The notes: generated from the letters alone by a model not told the origin. Numbered from the stretch's first letter, positions 1 to 8,443 are shown. The stretch: DNA of 10,978 nt from Acidimicrobiaceae bacterium (GCA_947486675.1 CANKUF010000009.1:1-10978); one strand, 5' to 3'. A program made the numbers and translations.

Positions 1-954
1 CACTCCAACGGTTCCCACGAGAATGAGCAACTGTCGTAATCCCCGTTTGAATTCAGAAAGCTTTCGTTGTGCAGCGAGACGGGCGAGTCGTGGCAGCAAT
101 GCTGCTTGTACTGCTTGAAACAGAAATAATGGAATGCGCGCAAAAATGACGGCATTACCAAACCGAGTGACGAGTTCTGGCGGAGCATCATGACCCAGAA
201 TGTCAACGGTGATTGGCCCTGCATTTACTAGTGCGGCAGCAAACAGCGAACCGAGGAGCAACCAACCCAGGTTTGGGGTTACTTCGGCCCACGTTGCTTC
301 GGGGCCGTCTTCTGTTTTCAGCTTTCCTGTTAGTGCGACGACAACGATGCCAACTACAGGCGAAAGCGCAATCGTCAGTGCATATGCGCCGATGTTCGTA
401 ACTCCAGCAATCCATAGTGCTGCACAACTGAGCACTCGAATCGCTCCATCAAGACCAATGATGAGGCTGTAGGAACCGAATCGTGCGTTACCCGAGCAAA
501 TTCCTCGAGCCAGATGCATCGGTGCATATGTTGCGAGCGAAAGCAGGAGACACCATGTGAGCACGCCGTTGCCATCAAACAAGTTGCTATTGATTTGGGA
601 AGAGAGCGCGAAGACTGCAATGCACAGTGCAACAAAAATGATGACGGTAATTTGCAACACGCGCTTCACGATTGGTAATCCACCTTGGCCAATAGCGCGA
701 CGGTGGGATAGTGCTCTGCCAACTTCTTGTTCAATGGGCAGAAAGAATCCAGGAATCAGAGCAAATGCAATGAACCACATGGCAACAATTGGCTTGAAGC
801 CGTCTTGGCCAAGTGCTTGTTGTCCAATTTTAAAAAATACGTACGCCGAAACACCGGCGATGAATAGTCCGATTCCAACCGATGCGGTGCCCTCGGGAAG
901 GGCAATCCTCGAACTAGCTGTGCTGTTCGGTGGTTGGTTTTCTGTTGGTAACAA
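1..954 (-). CDS. MOP-superfamily polysaccharide/lipid flippase, N-terminal part (runs off left edge)
   Basis: The minus strand is open without a stop from about position 954 to base 1, giving 318 residues of a hydrophobic protein. Seen: a short polar N-terminus (residues 1-24), helices at about 25-42 and 54-73, the short motif PIEQEVGRAL at about 73-82, several more helices, and a stretch around residues 273-295 reading RIPLFLFQAVQAALLPRLAR. That last pattern is typical of actinobacterial MATE/MOP-type polysaccharide flippases related to Wzx and MurJ, which move lipid-linked sugars across the membrane. Wzx versus MurJ cannot be settled. The start is uncertain: no ATG precedes the first helix, so TTG at 954 is my choice. 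It overlaps the upstream gene by 41 bases, and the GAAGG just before it is too close to be a good ribosome site. The C-terminus lies outside the window. Co-direction with the preceding small gene suggests a shared transcript. Confidence 0.82.
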   Translation of the reverse strand, partial: MLPTENQPPNSTASSRIALPEGTASVGIGLFIAGVSAYVFFKIGQQALGQDGFKPIVAMWFIAFALIPGFFLPIEQEVGRALSHRRAIGQGGLPIVKRVLQITVIIFVALCIAVFALSSQINSNLFDGNGVLTWCLLLSLATYAPMHLARGICSGNARFGSYSLIIGLDGAIRVLSCAALWIAGVTNIGAYALTIALSPVVGIVVVALTGKLKTEDGPEATWAEVTPNLGWLLLGSLFAAALVNAGPITVDILGHDAPPELVTRFGNAVIFARIPLFLFQAVQAALLPRLARLAAQRKLSEFKRGLRQLLILVGTVGV

Positions 955-1234
955 GCCTTCGTAGGTTAGTGATTGCTGATGTTGCCTGAGTAACGGCTTC
1001 TTCAACAACGCCAGGAAGTTTCGCTTGAACTTCGGCCATCACTTCTTGGCGACGAACTTGTGTTTTCTGAAAGGCAAGAACGCCAAAACCAACAGTGGTA
1101 TATGCAGCATCTTTTGCGATTTCTACAGCTCGGTCAGCAGGGATGCGAGGGAGGCGGCTCAGTACTGCTTGGGCGTCAATCTTGGTGAGGTCAAGACTTG
1201 GAATGGTCGGGAACTTTACGGTTGGAATTTTCAT
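914..1234 (-). CDS. Small helical protein of unknown function (106 aa)
   Basis: This is a 106-residue protein that I do not recognise. Seen: a proline-spaced N-terminus (MKIPTVKFPTIPSLDL), a predicted helical central part with a mildly hydrophobic patch YTTVGFGVLAF at about residues 45-55, then a charged helix containing QVRRQEVMAEVQ and a polar tail ending PTTEQHS. It has no cysteine and no clear signal peptide. The patch is short for a membrane span, so peripheral membrane association is possible but is only inference. The ATG start is well supported by AAAGGAA at 1245-1239, four bases upstream, and by a good promoter further up. Its 3' end overlaps the flippase start, so the two are probably co-transcribed and translationally linked. 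Coding is supported by the ribosome site, the amino-acid composition and the context. Confidence 0.72.
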   Translation of the reverse strand: MKIPTVKFPTIPSLDLTKIDAQAVLSRLPRIPADRAVEIAKDAAYTTVGFGVLAFQKTQVRRQEVMAEVQAKLPGVVEEAVTQATSAITNLRRLVTNRKPTTEQHS

Positions 1235-1274
1235 GGGGTTCCTTTGGCTGTGGGGTGTAGTCCTTGTGCTAGCA

Positions 1275-1303
1275 AGCGTAGCCCAAAGTGCTAACTATTG
1301 CAA
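1275..1303 (-). promoter_or_regulatory. Sigma70-type promoter for the minus-strand small protein and flippase
   Basis: On the minus strand the -35 box TTGCAA (1303-1298) is followed by a 17-base spacer and the -10 box TACGCT (1280-1275). This predicts a start of transcription near 1268 and a leader of about 34 bases containing the AAAGGAA ribosome site. The match to the consensus and the exact spacing are seen; promoter activity is inferred. Confidence 0.45.
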
Positions 1304-1347
1304 GCGGTAGTGAAGATTGGGTGAAATGGGGGCTGAGAAGCAGCGAA

Positions 1348-1366
1348 CTAGCCTTATCTAGCCGTG
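1348..1366 (+). promoter_or_regulatory. Tentative leaderless promoter and CTAGCC direct repeat before the glycosyltransferase operon
   Basis: No Shine-Dalgarno sequence precedes the glycosyltransferase start. The hexamer TATCTA (1355-1360) lies six bases before the ATG at 1367, the spacing expected of a leaderless -10 box. It sits inside a short direct repeat, CTAGCC at 1348-1353 and again at 1358-1363. No convincing -35 box is visible. The -10 match is weak, so this is a suggestion only. Confidence 0.28.
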
Positions 1367-4300
1367 ATGAATACCGATGTTTCAGCCGATATTGCTCGGT
1401 CCGTAAAGGGGGATGTGGTCGCTCCGCCGGTTGTTGCCAGCATGGTGGTCTACCAACCGGGCCCATGGTTCGTGGAGTCGCTGCAGGCACTTGCTGCCCA
1501 GACGTACCCGCAATTGCAAACCCTGTTTCTTGTAGTTGGCACCCAAGACGGTGATGGCGAAGGTATCGACACCGACCTAACAGAGCTCATCCATTCGGTT
1601 TTGCCGCAAGCAGTGGTTCGTCATATTGAAGGCAATCCAGGCTTTGGACTGGTGTCCAATGAGGTTGCCCGTCTCGTCGATGGTGAAGGGGGATTCTTCT
1701 GTCTACTGCACGACGACGTGGCGTTAGAACCAGAAGCAATCGAACGGCTGATTGAAGAGACGTATCGATCGAATGCCGGACTTGTTGGTCCAAAGCTCGT
1801 GGAATGGGATGACCCAACAATTTTGCAAAGTGTTGGACTAAACGTTGATCGCATCGGCGAAGTCGAGCCGTTAATAGGCGACAATGAAAAAGATCAAGAA
1901 CAGCACGACAGCGTTCGTGACGTGTTCGCACTTTCATCTGCCTGCTTGCTCATTCGTTCAGACTTGTTCAGAGAGCTCGGAGGGTTCAATCGCCAGATTG
2001 ATTTTTTCGGTGAGGAATTAGATCTGTGTTGGCGTGCACATTTGAGTGGGGCACGAGTGTTGATCGTTCCGGCAGCAAAAGCGCGTCATAGAAACGGCAT
2101 TGATAGTCGAGCCACAAATGTGGAGCGAACATCTGCTCAAGCACGAAATCGTGTTCGTACGGTGGTAACGCTCTCGGGTGGCTTGCAACTTCCGTTTGTG
2201 ATGTTGCAGATGTTGGTTGCCTCCGTTGTACAAGTTGCTGCTGGAATTTTTGGTGGAGGATTCACTGCAGCACTCGCGTCACTTCGAGCCTCGCTCGCTG
2301 TAGTTATTGACTTGCCATACGTCCTTCGTCGTAGGTCGGAGGTGCGACCGCTGCGTCTAGTTGCAGCCAGTGAAATCCATGACTTACAAGTTTCTGGTAG
2401 CGCGCGATTTTCGTCGTTTGTGCGCCGCCGTAGCAGGAGAATTCAGCAAGCGTCACTTGCGCAGAAAGATCGCAAGGATGCGGTTAAGCATCAGCGATTT
2501 GTAACCAATGTTTTTATAGCGATAATCGCATTCGTGTTGTTGGGTAGTCGAAGTTTTGTGCTGCATGGAGTATCTCGTATCGGCGAATTTTTGCCAATGC
2601 GGGCAGTTTCGGAGTCTCCGCGTGCTTTAGTTACTTCTTTTGTAAGCGGATGGACGCAGGGCGGATTTGGTTCTGCGGGTTCAAATTCAAGTGGGTATGT
2701 GCTGATGGCACTTGCAGGCGCAATCTCCTTTGGACGCACAGGTGCACTGCAAACCGCATTGATTATTGGCACAGTATTTGTCGGCGCATTTGGGATGTGG
2801 AAAGTTCCTGCAGGATATTTTTCACTTCGTGCTCGAGCAATAGGGATGGCGATGTATGTCGCAGTTCCGCTTCCCTATGTTGCATTAAGTAAAGGTCGCC
2901 TCAGCGATTTACTCGTTTACGCGGCTCTTCCTTGGGTACTGCGGCTGTTCGTTCGGGCTGAGTTGGGTTTGCGTGGCGCAAAACAAACGCAACTTCTTGC
3001 AACAGCAGTGTTGTTTGCCGCAGTGGTGTTTGCTTTTGTCCCCACATTCCTTGCAATTGTGGTTTGGGTTGCAATCGCATGGATTATCGGCGGATTCATT
3101 GCTCAAGCCAATCTGCGCCAAGCCATTGCAGTTGGACGAATTGTGGTTGCACTTGTCGTTGGCGCACTAGTGCTGAATGCGCCCTGGGTGAGTCAATTTG
3201 CCAATGCGCAGTGGATGGATCATTTCATCGGAAACCAAGCTGCATCAGTTCAACGAGTGGGCTTCACTCAACTTGCACGGTTCGATGGTGGCTTGCTGCG
3301 GTTCGGAGTCATTGCACTCGGCCTGTACATTCCGGTTTTCGTCAGCGTTGTAGTAACCCGGTCAAACACCTTTATCTGGGCAACGCGCTCACTTTCACTC
3401 GTCGTACTTACCGGAATGCTGATTGTTGCAATTGATGCCAATGTTGTAAATATCGCTGCACCGAGTTTTGGACAATTGTCGGCGATTGTTGCATGTGGTC
3501 TTGCGCTTGGTGCAGGTGCGCTAGCGAGTTTTGTCTTCGATGATGAGTTGACGTTGGCGTATCGCTGGTGGAAGCCGGTTGTAGCTTGTGCAGTAGTTGC
3601 GTCATTCCTAGGAGCATTGCCAGCCGTATCTATGGCGGTAGGTGGATCGTGGAATCAATCAAAAACTGCGATTGCAGATTTGTACACGCAGATGCAAGCC
3701 AATCCACCAGAAGGTGACTACAACGTTGTGTACGTAGGTCGAAGTGAAGTGCTTCCGGTCTCATCGCTGCGTGTATCCGATGAAGTTGCATTTGCTGTTG
3801 CCGATGACGGTGAGTTGACCATGCGCGACCGATGGGTAAAGCCGAATGATCTCAGTAGCAATGTGGAAAGCGCACTACACGCCATTATCTGGCGCGAGAC
3901 CGTGCGAGGCGGCCGTCTATTGGCGCCACTTGCCGTTCGCTATGTTGTGGTGCCACAAATTGATGGTGGCGAGTCAACAATTGAAAAACCATTGCCACTT
4001 CCTGAAGATTTGCTCGCAGCACTTTCTACACAGCTTGATTTCCGACGCGTCTACCTGGCGAGCGACTTGGTGATTTATGAAAATATGGCGTGGGTACCAT
4101 CGCTATCTATTCTCGACGATAATTCTTCAGCGTTAAGCAAGCAAGCAGGCGATGAAGTGTTGCTGTCGTCTGAACTGAAATCAACAATGCCTATTGCGCG
4201 CGTGGGCGATGTAGCGAGTGTTGCGACAGAAGTTGGAGCGTCTACGGTTCACCTAGCAGTTCCATTTAGCAACCAGCTTCGGCTCGACGTTGCAGGGGCA

Positions 4301-4564
4301 GACGTACAACCTCGGGTTGCTTTCGGTGGAACGACCGCCTTTGATGTGAGTGATGGTGGTCCGGCGACATTGAAGTACAACACCCCAATTTCGCAGTACT
4401 TGTTCATCGTCGTTCAGTCGCTGCTGTGGCTGTTGGTGATGGTCGCAGTTTTTGATATCGGAAGAATTCAGCGTCGAATATCACAAGCGAGAAATCGTGA
4501 AGTGATTGTTGTGGGCGACCAAGTATCTCCTGCATTATCGTTCGCTACAGGCGGCGATCAATGA
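1367..4564 (+). CDS. GT2 glycosyltransferase fused to a large polytopic membrane region (1065 aa)
   Basis: The N-terminal part, about residues 20-270, is a GT-A type family 2 glycosyltransferase, which transfers a sugar from a nucleotide or lipid donor. Seen: VVASMVVYQPG at the start of the fold, LLHDDV at about 113-118 as the metal-binding acidic motif, GGFN at about 205-208, and EELDLCWRAHLSGARV at about 216-231, the usual acceptor-side acidic/W motif, followed by RHRNG. Two or so hydrophobic helices follow (about 275-320), then a basic linker, then many membrane helices from about 378 to 780. A soluble and probably external domain spans about 785-1005, and a last helix lies at about 1011-1030 before a short cytoplasmic tail. 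The second half resembles GT-C type membrane transferases in layout only; I see no decisive GT-C motif. GTG at 1364 is an alternative start. The stop overlaps the next ATG by four bases, implying translational coupling. An envelope glycan role is inferred. Confidence 0.9.
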   Translation: MNTDVSADIARSVKGDVVAPPVVASMVVYQPGPWFVESLQALAAQTYPQLQTLFLVVGTQDGDGEGIDTDLTELIHSVLPQAVVRHIEGNPGFGLVSNEVARLVDGEGGFFCLLHDDVALEPEAIERLIEETYRSNAGLVGPKLVEWDDPTILQSVGLNVDRIGEVEPLIGDNEKDQEQHDSVRDVFALSSACLLIRSDLFRELGGFNRQIDFFGEELDLCWRAHLSGARVLIVPAAKARHRNGIDSRATNVERTSAQARNRVRTVVTLSGGLQLPFVMLQMLVASVVQVAAGIFGGGFTAALASLRASLAVVIDLPYVLRRRSEVRPLRLVAASEIHDLQVSGSARFSSFVRRRSRRIQQASLAQKDRKDAVKHQRFVTNVFIAIIAFVLLGSRSFVLHGVSRIGEFLPMRAVSESPRALVTSFVSGWTQGGFGSAGSNSSGYVLMALAGAISFGRTGALQTALIIGTVFVGAFGMWKVPAGYFSLRARAIGMAMYVAVPLPYVALSKGRLSDLLVYAALPWVLRLFVRAELGLRGAKQTQLLATAVLFAAVVFAFVPTFLAIVVWVAIAWIIGGFIAQANLRQAIAVGRIVVALVVGALVLNAPWVSQFANAQWMDHFIGNQAASVQRVGFTQLARFDGGLLRFGVIALGLYIPVFVSVVVTRSNTFIWATRSLSLVVLTGMLIVAIDANVVNIAAPSFGQLSAIVACGLALGAGALASFVFDDELTLAYRWWKPVVACAVVASFLGALPAVSMAVGGSWNQSKTAIADLYTQMQANPPEGDYNVVYVGRSEVLPVSSLRVSDEVAFAVADDGELTMRDRWVKPNDLSSNVESALHAIIWRETVRGGRLLAPLAVRYVVVPQIDGGESTIEKPLPLPEDLLAALSTQLDFRRVYLASDLVIYENMAWVPSLSILDDNSSALSKQAGDEVLLSSELKSTMPIARVGDVASVATEVGASTVHLAVPFSNQLRLDVAGADVQPRVAFGGTTAFDVSDGGPATLKYNTPISQYLFIVVQSLLWLLVMVAVFDIGRIQRRISQARNREVIVVGDQVSPALSFATGGDQ

Positions 4565-6063
4565 ACGAAAACCAGCGACTCGTCAATGTTCAAAATCGTA
4601 CGCATTTAAGTATTCGTCAGTTGGTTGTATTTGTCCTTTCACTGTTGCTGGTTGGCGTAATGGTGCTCACGAATCAGCGTGACAATGCAATGGTTGAATC
4701 TGTGGTCGCACCAATGCCAGTCATGCCGGTTGTTTCGTTAGATCAACGCGTCTCTACCAGTTGGTTTTGCCCAGGAGTTCCTGGAAATGATGGAACTATC
4801 TCGGGGTCAATCATTATTTCTAATCCTTCAGATGCCGACTTCAATGCCACAGTGACTCGACTTGGCGTAGGTGTATCGCCTGTAGTGACGGCGGTAACTG
4901 TTGCAGCCCGGTCGCAAGCTGCAGTAAATGTGAAGGAGGGAATCGAAGCATCGTTTATCAGCACGATCGTGGAGATTCTTGGCGGTGTTGGGACTGCCGA
5001 ACAGTTCATCAATCACCCTGCTGGCAATTCTGTTGCTCAGTGCGCGAATGAACCTGCCACCGATTGGTACTTTGCAGATGGATTTACTGGCGCGGACAGT
5101 TTGAACCACATAGTTCTTACTAATCCATACAGCGATTCAACTGTTGTTGACGTTTCGTTTGTAACGACAGAATCGACCCGTGAGCCAAGTCGTTTGCATG
5201 GCTTCGTCATTCCTCCACGCTCAGTGATTGCACTGAATATGGCAGATGAAGGTGCGCGTAACGAACCTGTGGTTGCAGTTGAGGTGCACGCCAGTGCCGG
5301 AAAGTTGGTCGTTGGACGCTCGCAGCATTACTTGGGCGACGGTCGATTGGGATACACCATGGCGCTTGGTGCAAGTGGGCTGAGTTCTGAATGGTGGTTT
5401 GCAGATGGCGAAAAATTGGAGGGAAGCACCGAGCAATTGGTAATTCTGAATCCGACTCGTAGTGATGCAACTTTGAGCGTGATGTTTGTTAATGGCACAA
5501 ATCCAGATGCACAAACGGAACCCGTGAGTCTCACCGCACCAGCAGGAAGGGTCACGTTGTTTGCAACGGGTTCTTCGCCGAATGCACCAAATGGTCGTTA
5601 CGGAATCATTGTCTCGACGATTGGGGATCCTGGAGTGATGGCTCCAGGTGTCGTTGTGGAACAAGTAGTCAATAGGCGAGTCGGCAATACGGTTGGGACT
5701 TCAGTTGTATTGGGTGCGCCTATGGGTGCAATGTCGACAGTGTGGGTTGCGCCAAGTGGTGTCTCCGGCGGAATTGATGATGCGATGTTGGTCTTGAATG
5801 CGACGCCCGTGGAGGGAACAGTTACCGTTTCACAAGTTGGACCAGCAGGCGAAGTGGCAATCGCTGGCCTGGAATTGGTTGTGCTTCCAGCAAGTGGTCT
5901 CATTTCCATTCCGGTTCCAGCCGGAATCCCAAATGGTGAAATTGTTGTTCGCGCCACTGTTCCAGTTGTTGTCCAACGTATGTTGCTGCGTGGTCACGAC
6001 CTATCAGGTCGAAGTGCTGTGCTTGCACTTCCAACCGTTCCCTCACCAGAGATTGGCTCATGA
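4561..6063 (+). CDS. DUF5719 family exported repeat protein
   Basis: This 500-residue protein has a single N-terminal hydrophobic segment at about 18-37 (IRQLVVFVLSLLLVGVMVL), a signal peptide or signal anchor, so the rest is probably outside the membrane. The remainder is rich in V, T, G and A and looks all-beta. Seen: a module that begins four times with W plus an aromatic or small residue, followed by an NP/NA turn: SWFCPG (about 67-72), DWYFADG (168-174), EWWFADG (277-283) and VWVAPSG (394-400), each about 100-117 residues after the last. It has only two cysteines, C70 and C161. DUF5719 is assigned from the overall pattern and from its place after a GT2 gene, a pairing I recall from actinobacteria; the molecular function is unknown. 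It is coupled by ATGA overlaps to the genes on both sides, so it very likely works with the glycosyltransferase. Confidence 0.75.
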   Translation: MNENQRLVNVQNRTHLSIRQLVVFVLSLLLVGVMVLTNQRDNAMVESVVAPMPVMPVVSLDQRVSTSWFCPGVPGNDGTISGSIIISNPSDADFNATVTRLGVGVSPVVTAVTVAARSQAAVNVKEGIEASFISTIVEILGGVGTAEQFINHPAGNSVAQCANEPATDWYFADGFTGADSLNHIVLTNPYSDSTVVDVSFVTTESTREPSRLHGFVIPPRSVIALNMADEGARNEPVVAVEVHASAGKLVVGRSQHYLGDGRLGYTMALGASGLSSEWWFADGEKLEGSTEQLVILNPTRSDATLSVMFVNGTNPDAQTEPVSLTAPAGRVTLFATGSSPNAPNGRYGIIVSTIGDPGVMAPGVVVEQVVNRRVGNTVGTSVVLGAPMGAMSTVWVAPSGVSGGIDDAMLVLNATPVEGTVTVSQVGPAGEVAIAGLELVVLPASGLISIPVPAGIPNGEIVVRATVPVVVQRMLLRGHDLSGRSAVLALPTVPSPEIGS

Positions 6064-6503
6064 TTCGTTTAGTAATTGTTGTTGCTGTGCTTGTGATTGC
6101 TGTTGTACTGAACAAGGTCTTGAGCAAGCGAACAACACAAGCACCAACGCAGGCCGATCCCTCGATGCCTACACAAATTGACCGAAATGATTTTTCAGAA
6201 TCAAGCAAGGAATGGTTGGTGTTGGCATTCACATCATCATCATGTAATGCCTGTGCAGATATTGAGCGCAAAGCAGTTGTGCTCAAGTCGCAATCGGTTG
6301 CAGTTGAAATATGTGAATACACGGCTCATCGTGAGCTACATAAAAAATATGCGATCGACGCTGTACCAACTCTGCTGATTGCTGATGGTCAAGGAATTGT
6401 GCGCAAAGGATTTCTCGGACCAGCTAGCGCAACCGATATTTGGGCAGCGTTAGCACGAGAGCGCGATGGATTACCTGACCCCCACGAAGGGGATTGCAAC
6501 TAG
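6060..6503 (+). CDS. Membrane-anchored thioredoxin-like protein
   Basis: A 147-residue protein with one N-terminal membrane helix (about 2-17), a polar linker to about 50, and a thioredoxin-like domain. Seen: the strand WLVLAFTSSSC leading into the active site C62-N-A-C65, then a helix, then KYAIDAVPTLLIADG with the family's cis-proline at P103. CNAC differs from the CGPC of thioredoxin and, with the membrane anchor, would suit an extracytoplasmic thiol oxidoreductase. The orientation is not proven: the charges KRTT follow the helix, which could also hold the domain in the cytoplasm. Additional cysteines are C85 and C146. It starts on the ATGA that ends the DUF5719 gene. Its TAG stop shares CTAG with the convergent ftsH stop. 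A likely job is disulphide handling for an exported partner from the same operon. Confidence 0.82.
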   Translation: MIRLVIVVAVLVIAVVLNKVLSKRTTQAPTQADPSMPTQIDRNDFSESSKEWLVLAFTSSSCNACADIERKAVVLKSQSVAVEICEYTAHRELHKKYAIDAVPTLLIADGQGIVRKGFLGPASATDIWAALARERDGLPDPHEGDCN

Positions 6504-8437
6504 TTATTCGGAGTGGTTTGGCGACTAGGTTCGCCGAGTCCTTGCTGAATGAGTCGCGAGACCATTGCACCGTCGATTGTCTCGTGTTCAAGCAGCGACT
6601 GTGCGACAAGGTCTAATCCGCGGCGATGCTTTTCGAGTGTGGTGCGTGCGCGCGACTCTTGTTCGCGAAGGATCCGACTAATTTCATCGTCAATTTTGCG
6701 AGCCATTTCATCGCTGTATTCGCGGCCACTGGTCATGAGGTCTTCACCAAGAAATACTTGCTGTTGTCCAGCGAATGCCATTGGGCCAACTGCGTCACTC
6801 ATGCCCCATTCGCGCACCATGCGTCGGGCAATGTTTGTGGCTTGTTCTAGGTCGTTTGCGGCTCCACTATTGAGGGCACCAAACACCATCATTTCAGCAA
6901 CACGTCCACCCATTGCTTTACAAATGACGTCCTCGAAATATTCACGCGAATAGGTATGACGTTCCTCGGGAAGCGACCAGGTCACTCCAAGCGCCATGCC
7001 TCGCGGCAAAATTGTGACTTTATGTAGAGGGTCGCTGTATGGAAGCACAGTTGCAAGTACGGCGTGTCCACCTTCGTGGTATGCCGTTGCGCGCTTTTCT
7101 TCGGCGTTCAAGATCAGACTTTCGCGGCGTGCGCCAAGCACTACTCGGTCACGAGCGTTTTCAAAGTCGATTCGTTCAATATGTGTTGATCCGCGTCGCA
7201 CTGCAAATAATGCTGCTTCATTGACGAGGTTTGCCAAGTCTGCACCGCTCATGCCAGGCGTTGCTTTAGCCATGGTGTCAAGGTCGATATCTGAACCCAT
7301 GCGCTTGCCTTGTGAGTGCACCTTCAAAATGGCAAGGCGTTCATCGGACTCTGGCAAAGGAACAACAATTTGGCGGTCGAAACGACCTGGGCGAAGCAAG
7401 GCGGCATCAAGAATGTCTGGGCGGTTGGTTGCTGCCATGACAACGATGCCCTCTGTTGCTTCGAAGCCATCCATTTCGGCAAGCAGTTGATTGAGCGTTT
7501 GCTCACGCTCATCATGCCCACCGCCAAGTCCTGCTCCACGCTTTCTACCAATGGAGTCAATTTCGTCGATGAAAATAATGGCGCGTCCCATTTTTGCTGC
7601 TTGTTGAAACAAGTCACGCACGCGACTTGCGCCAACGCCCACGAACATCTCCATGAAGTCAGAACCAGTTACCGAAAGAAACCCGACTCCTGCTTCGCCG
7701 GCAACTGCTCGAGCAAACAACGTTTTTCCTGTTCCAGGAGGGCCAACGAGCAAGATGCCCTTAGGTACGCGCGCGCCAATTTCTTTAAAGCGCTCTGGCA
7801 TGCGCAGGAAATCAACTACTTCTTTGATCTCCTGCTTTACGCCTTCGTATCCAGCAACATCAGCAAATGTTGTGCTTGGTTTGTCGGCGTTGTAATTCTT
7901 CGCGCGACTGCGACCAATTGACATGATGTTTCCGGCTTGTCCCATTGCGCGTCGTTGCATCCAAATGAAGAATCCCATGATGAGGAAGAACGGAAGCAAA
8001 ATTGGAATCAAGTTTGTGAAGAAATTGCCTTGTGGCGTTGAGTAGTCGTAATCGACTCCCTTTTCTTTGAGCAGCTGCTCGTCTGCATCGGAAAGCGCAG
8101 CGGCTCCAGTGGTGATGAATTCGCTGCCATCTGACATTTTTCCGCTGATGGTGTTGCTCAAATTGTTGATCTCGACGCTGTTGACTTTTCCGCTCTGAAC
8201 GAGGTCAAGAAATTCTGTGTACGTCACCTTGGTGGCAGTGGATGCGGGCCAGAGGCGTGGTCCTGCAATCAGGCCTGCTGCTACTGCAATCAGCACCCAC
8301 ACTGCCCATCGCGGCATGGACGAGCGTTCTTTGCCTGACTTGTTCGGCCCAGATTTTGAAGTGCCTAACTTTCCCGATGAAAGCGGGGAGTTCTTGCGCT
8401 TGTTGGACTGTGGGGGAGGTGGTGGGAGTTTGCTCAC
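6500..8437 (-). CDS. ftsH: ATP-dependent zinc metalloprotease FtsH
   Basis: FtsH is a hexameric membrane AAA+ protease that extracts and degrades damaged or regulatory membrane proteins. The 645 residues cover the whole family layout: a basic, proline-rich cytoplasmic tail (1-43) with five prolines in a row at 5-9, a first helix at about 44-60, an external domain, and a second helix at about 141-160. The AAA+ module carries Walker A GPPGTGKT (232-239), pore loop MFVGVGA (264-270), Walker B IIFIDEID (287-294) and the second region of homology with [17 protein letters not shown] (338-354). The peptidase domain has the zinc motif HEGGH (454-458), and the third zinc ligand is probably D529 in AANDLEQAT. 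All key residues are intact. The start is a GTG with no ribosome site, six bases after a -10 box, so the message is probably leaderless. It is convergent with the thioredoxin gene and divergent from DUF3499. Confidence 0.98.
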   Translation of the reverse strand: MSKLPPPPPQSNKRKNSPLSSGKLGTSKSGPNKSGKERSSMPRWAVWVLIAVAAGLIAGPRLWPASTATKVTYTEFLDLVQSGKVNSVEINNLSNTISGKMSDGSEFITTGAAALSDADEQLLKEKGVDYDYSTPQGNFFTNLIPILLPFFLIMGFFIWMQRRAMGQAGNIMSIGRSRAKNYNADKPSTTFADVAGYEGVKQEIKEVVDFLRMPERFKEIGARVPKGILLVGPPGTGKTLFARAVAGEAGVGFLSVTGSDFMEMFVGVGASRVRDLFQQAAKMGRAIIFIDEIDSIGRKRGAGLGGGHDEREQTLNQLLAEMDGFEATEGIVVMAATNRPDILDAALLRPGRFDRQIVVPLPESDERLAILKVHSQGKRMGSDIDLDTMAKATPGMSGADLANLVNEAALFAVRRGSTHIERIDFENARDRVVLGARRESLILNAEEKRATAYHEGGHAVLATVLPYSDPLHKVTILPRGMALGVTWSLPEERHTYSREYFEDVICKAMGGRVAEMMVFGALNSGAANDLEQATNIARRMVREWGMSDAVGPMAFAGQQQVFLGEDLMTSGREYSDEMARKIDDEISRILREQESRARTTLEKHRRGLDLVAQSLLEHETIDGAMVSRLIQQGLGEPSRQTTPNN

Positions 8438-8443
8438 AGGGTC

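Noticed and set aside
557..964. Plus-strand open frame of 135 codons
   Set aside because: It lies antisense to the flippase, whose minus-strand frame is continuous from 954 to 1 and has clear membrane-helix composition and family motifs. The plus-strand frame has a composition unlike a real protein.
1348..1363. CTAGCC direct repeat as a regulator site
   Set aside because: Two six-base copies ten bases apart can arise by chance and there is no other evidence; it is noted only with the tentative promoter.
5221..5664. Minus-strand open frame of 147 codons
   Set aside because: Antisense to the DUF5719 gene; its product is rich in C, H, R and W without any domain pattern, as expected of a shadow frame.
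6480..6492. CCCC-ACGAA-GGGG hairpin near the convergent gene ends, as a terminator
   Set aside because: The stem is only four base pairs, sits inside the end of the thioredoxin-like gene and has no T run on either strand. It may slow polymerase but is not a credible intrinsic terminator.
6996..7921. Plus-strand open frames of 164 and 201 codons across ftsH
   Set aside because: They overlap the fully conserved FtsH AAA+ domain on the other strand and show no recognisable motifs or ribosome sites.
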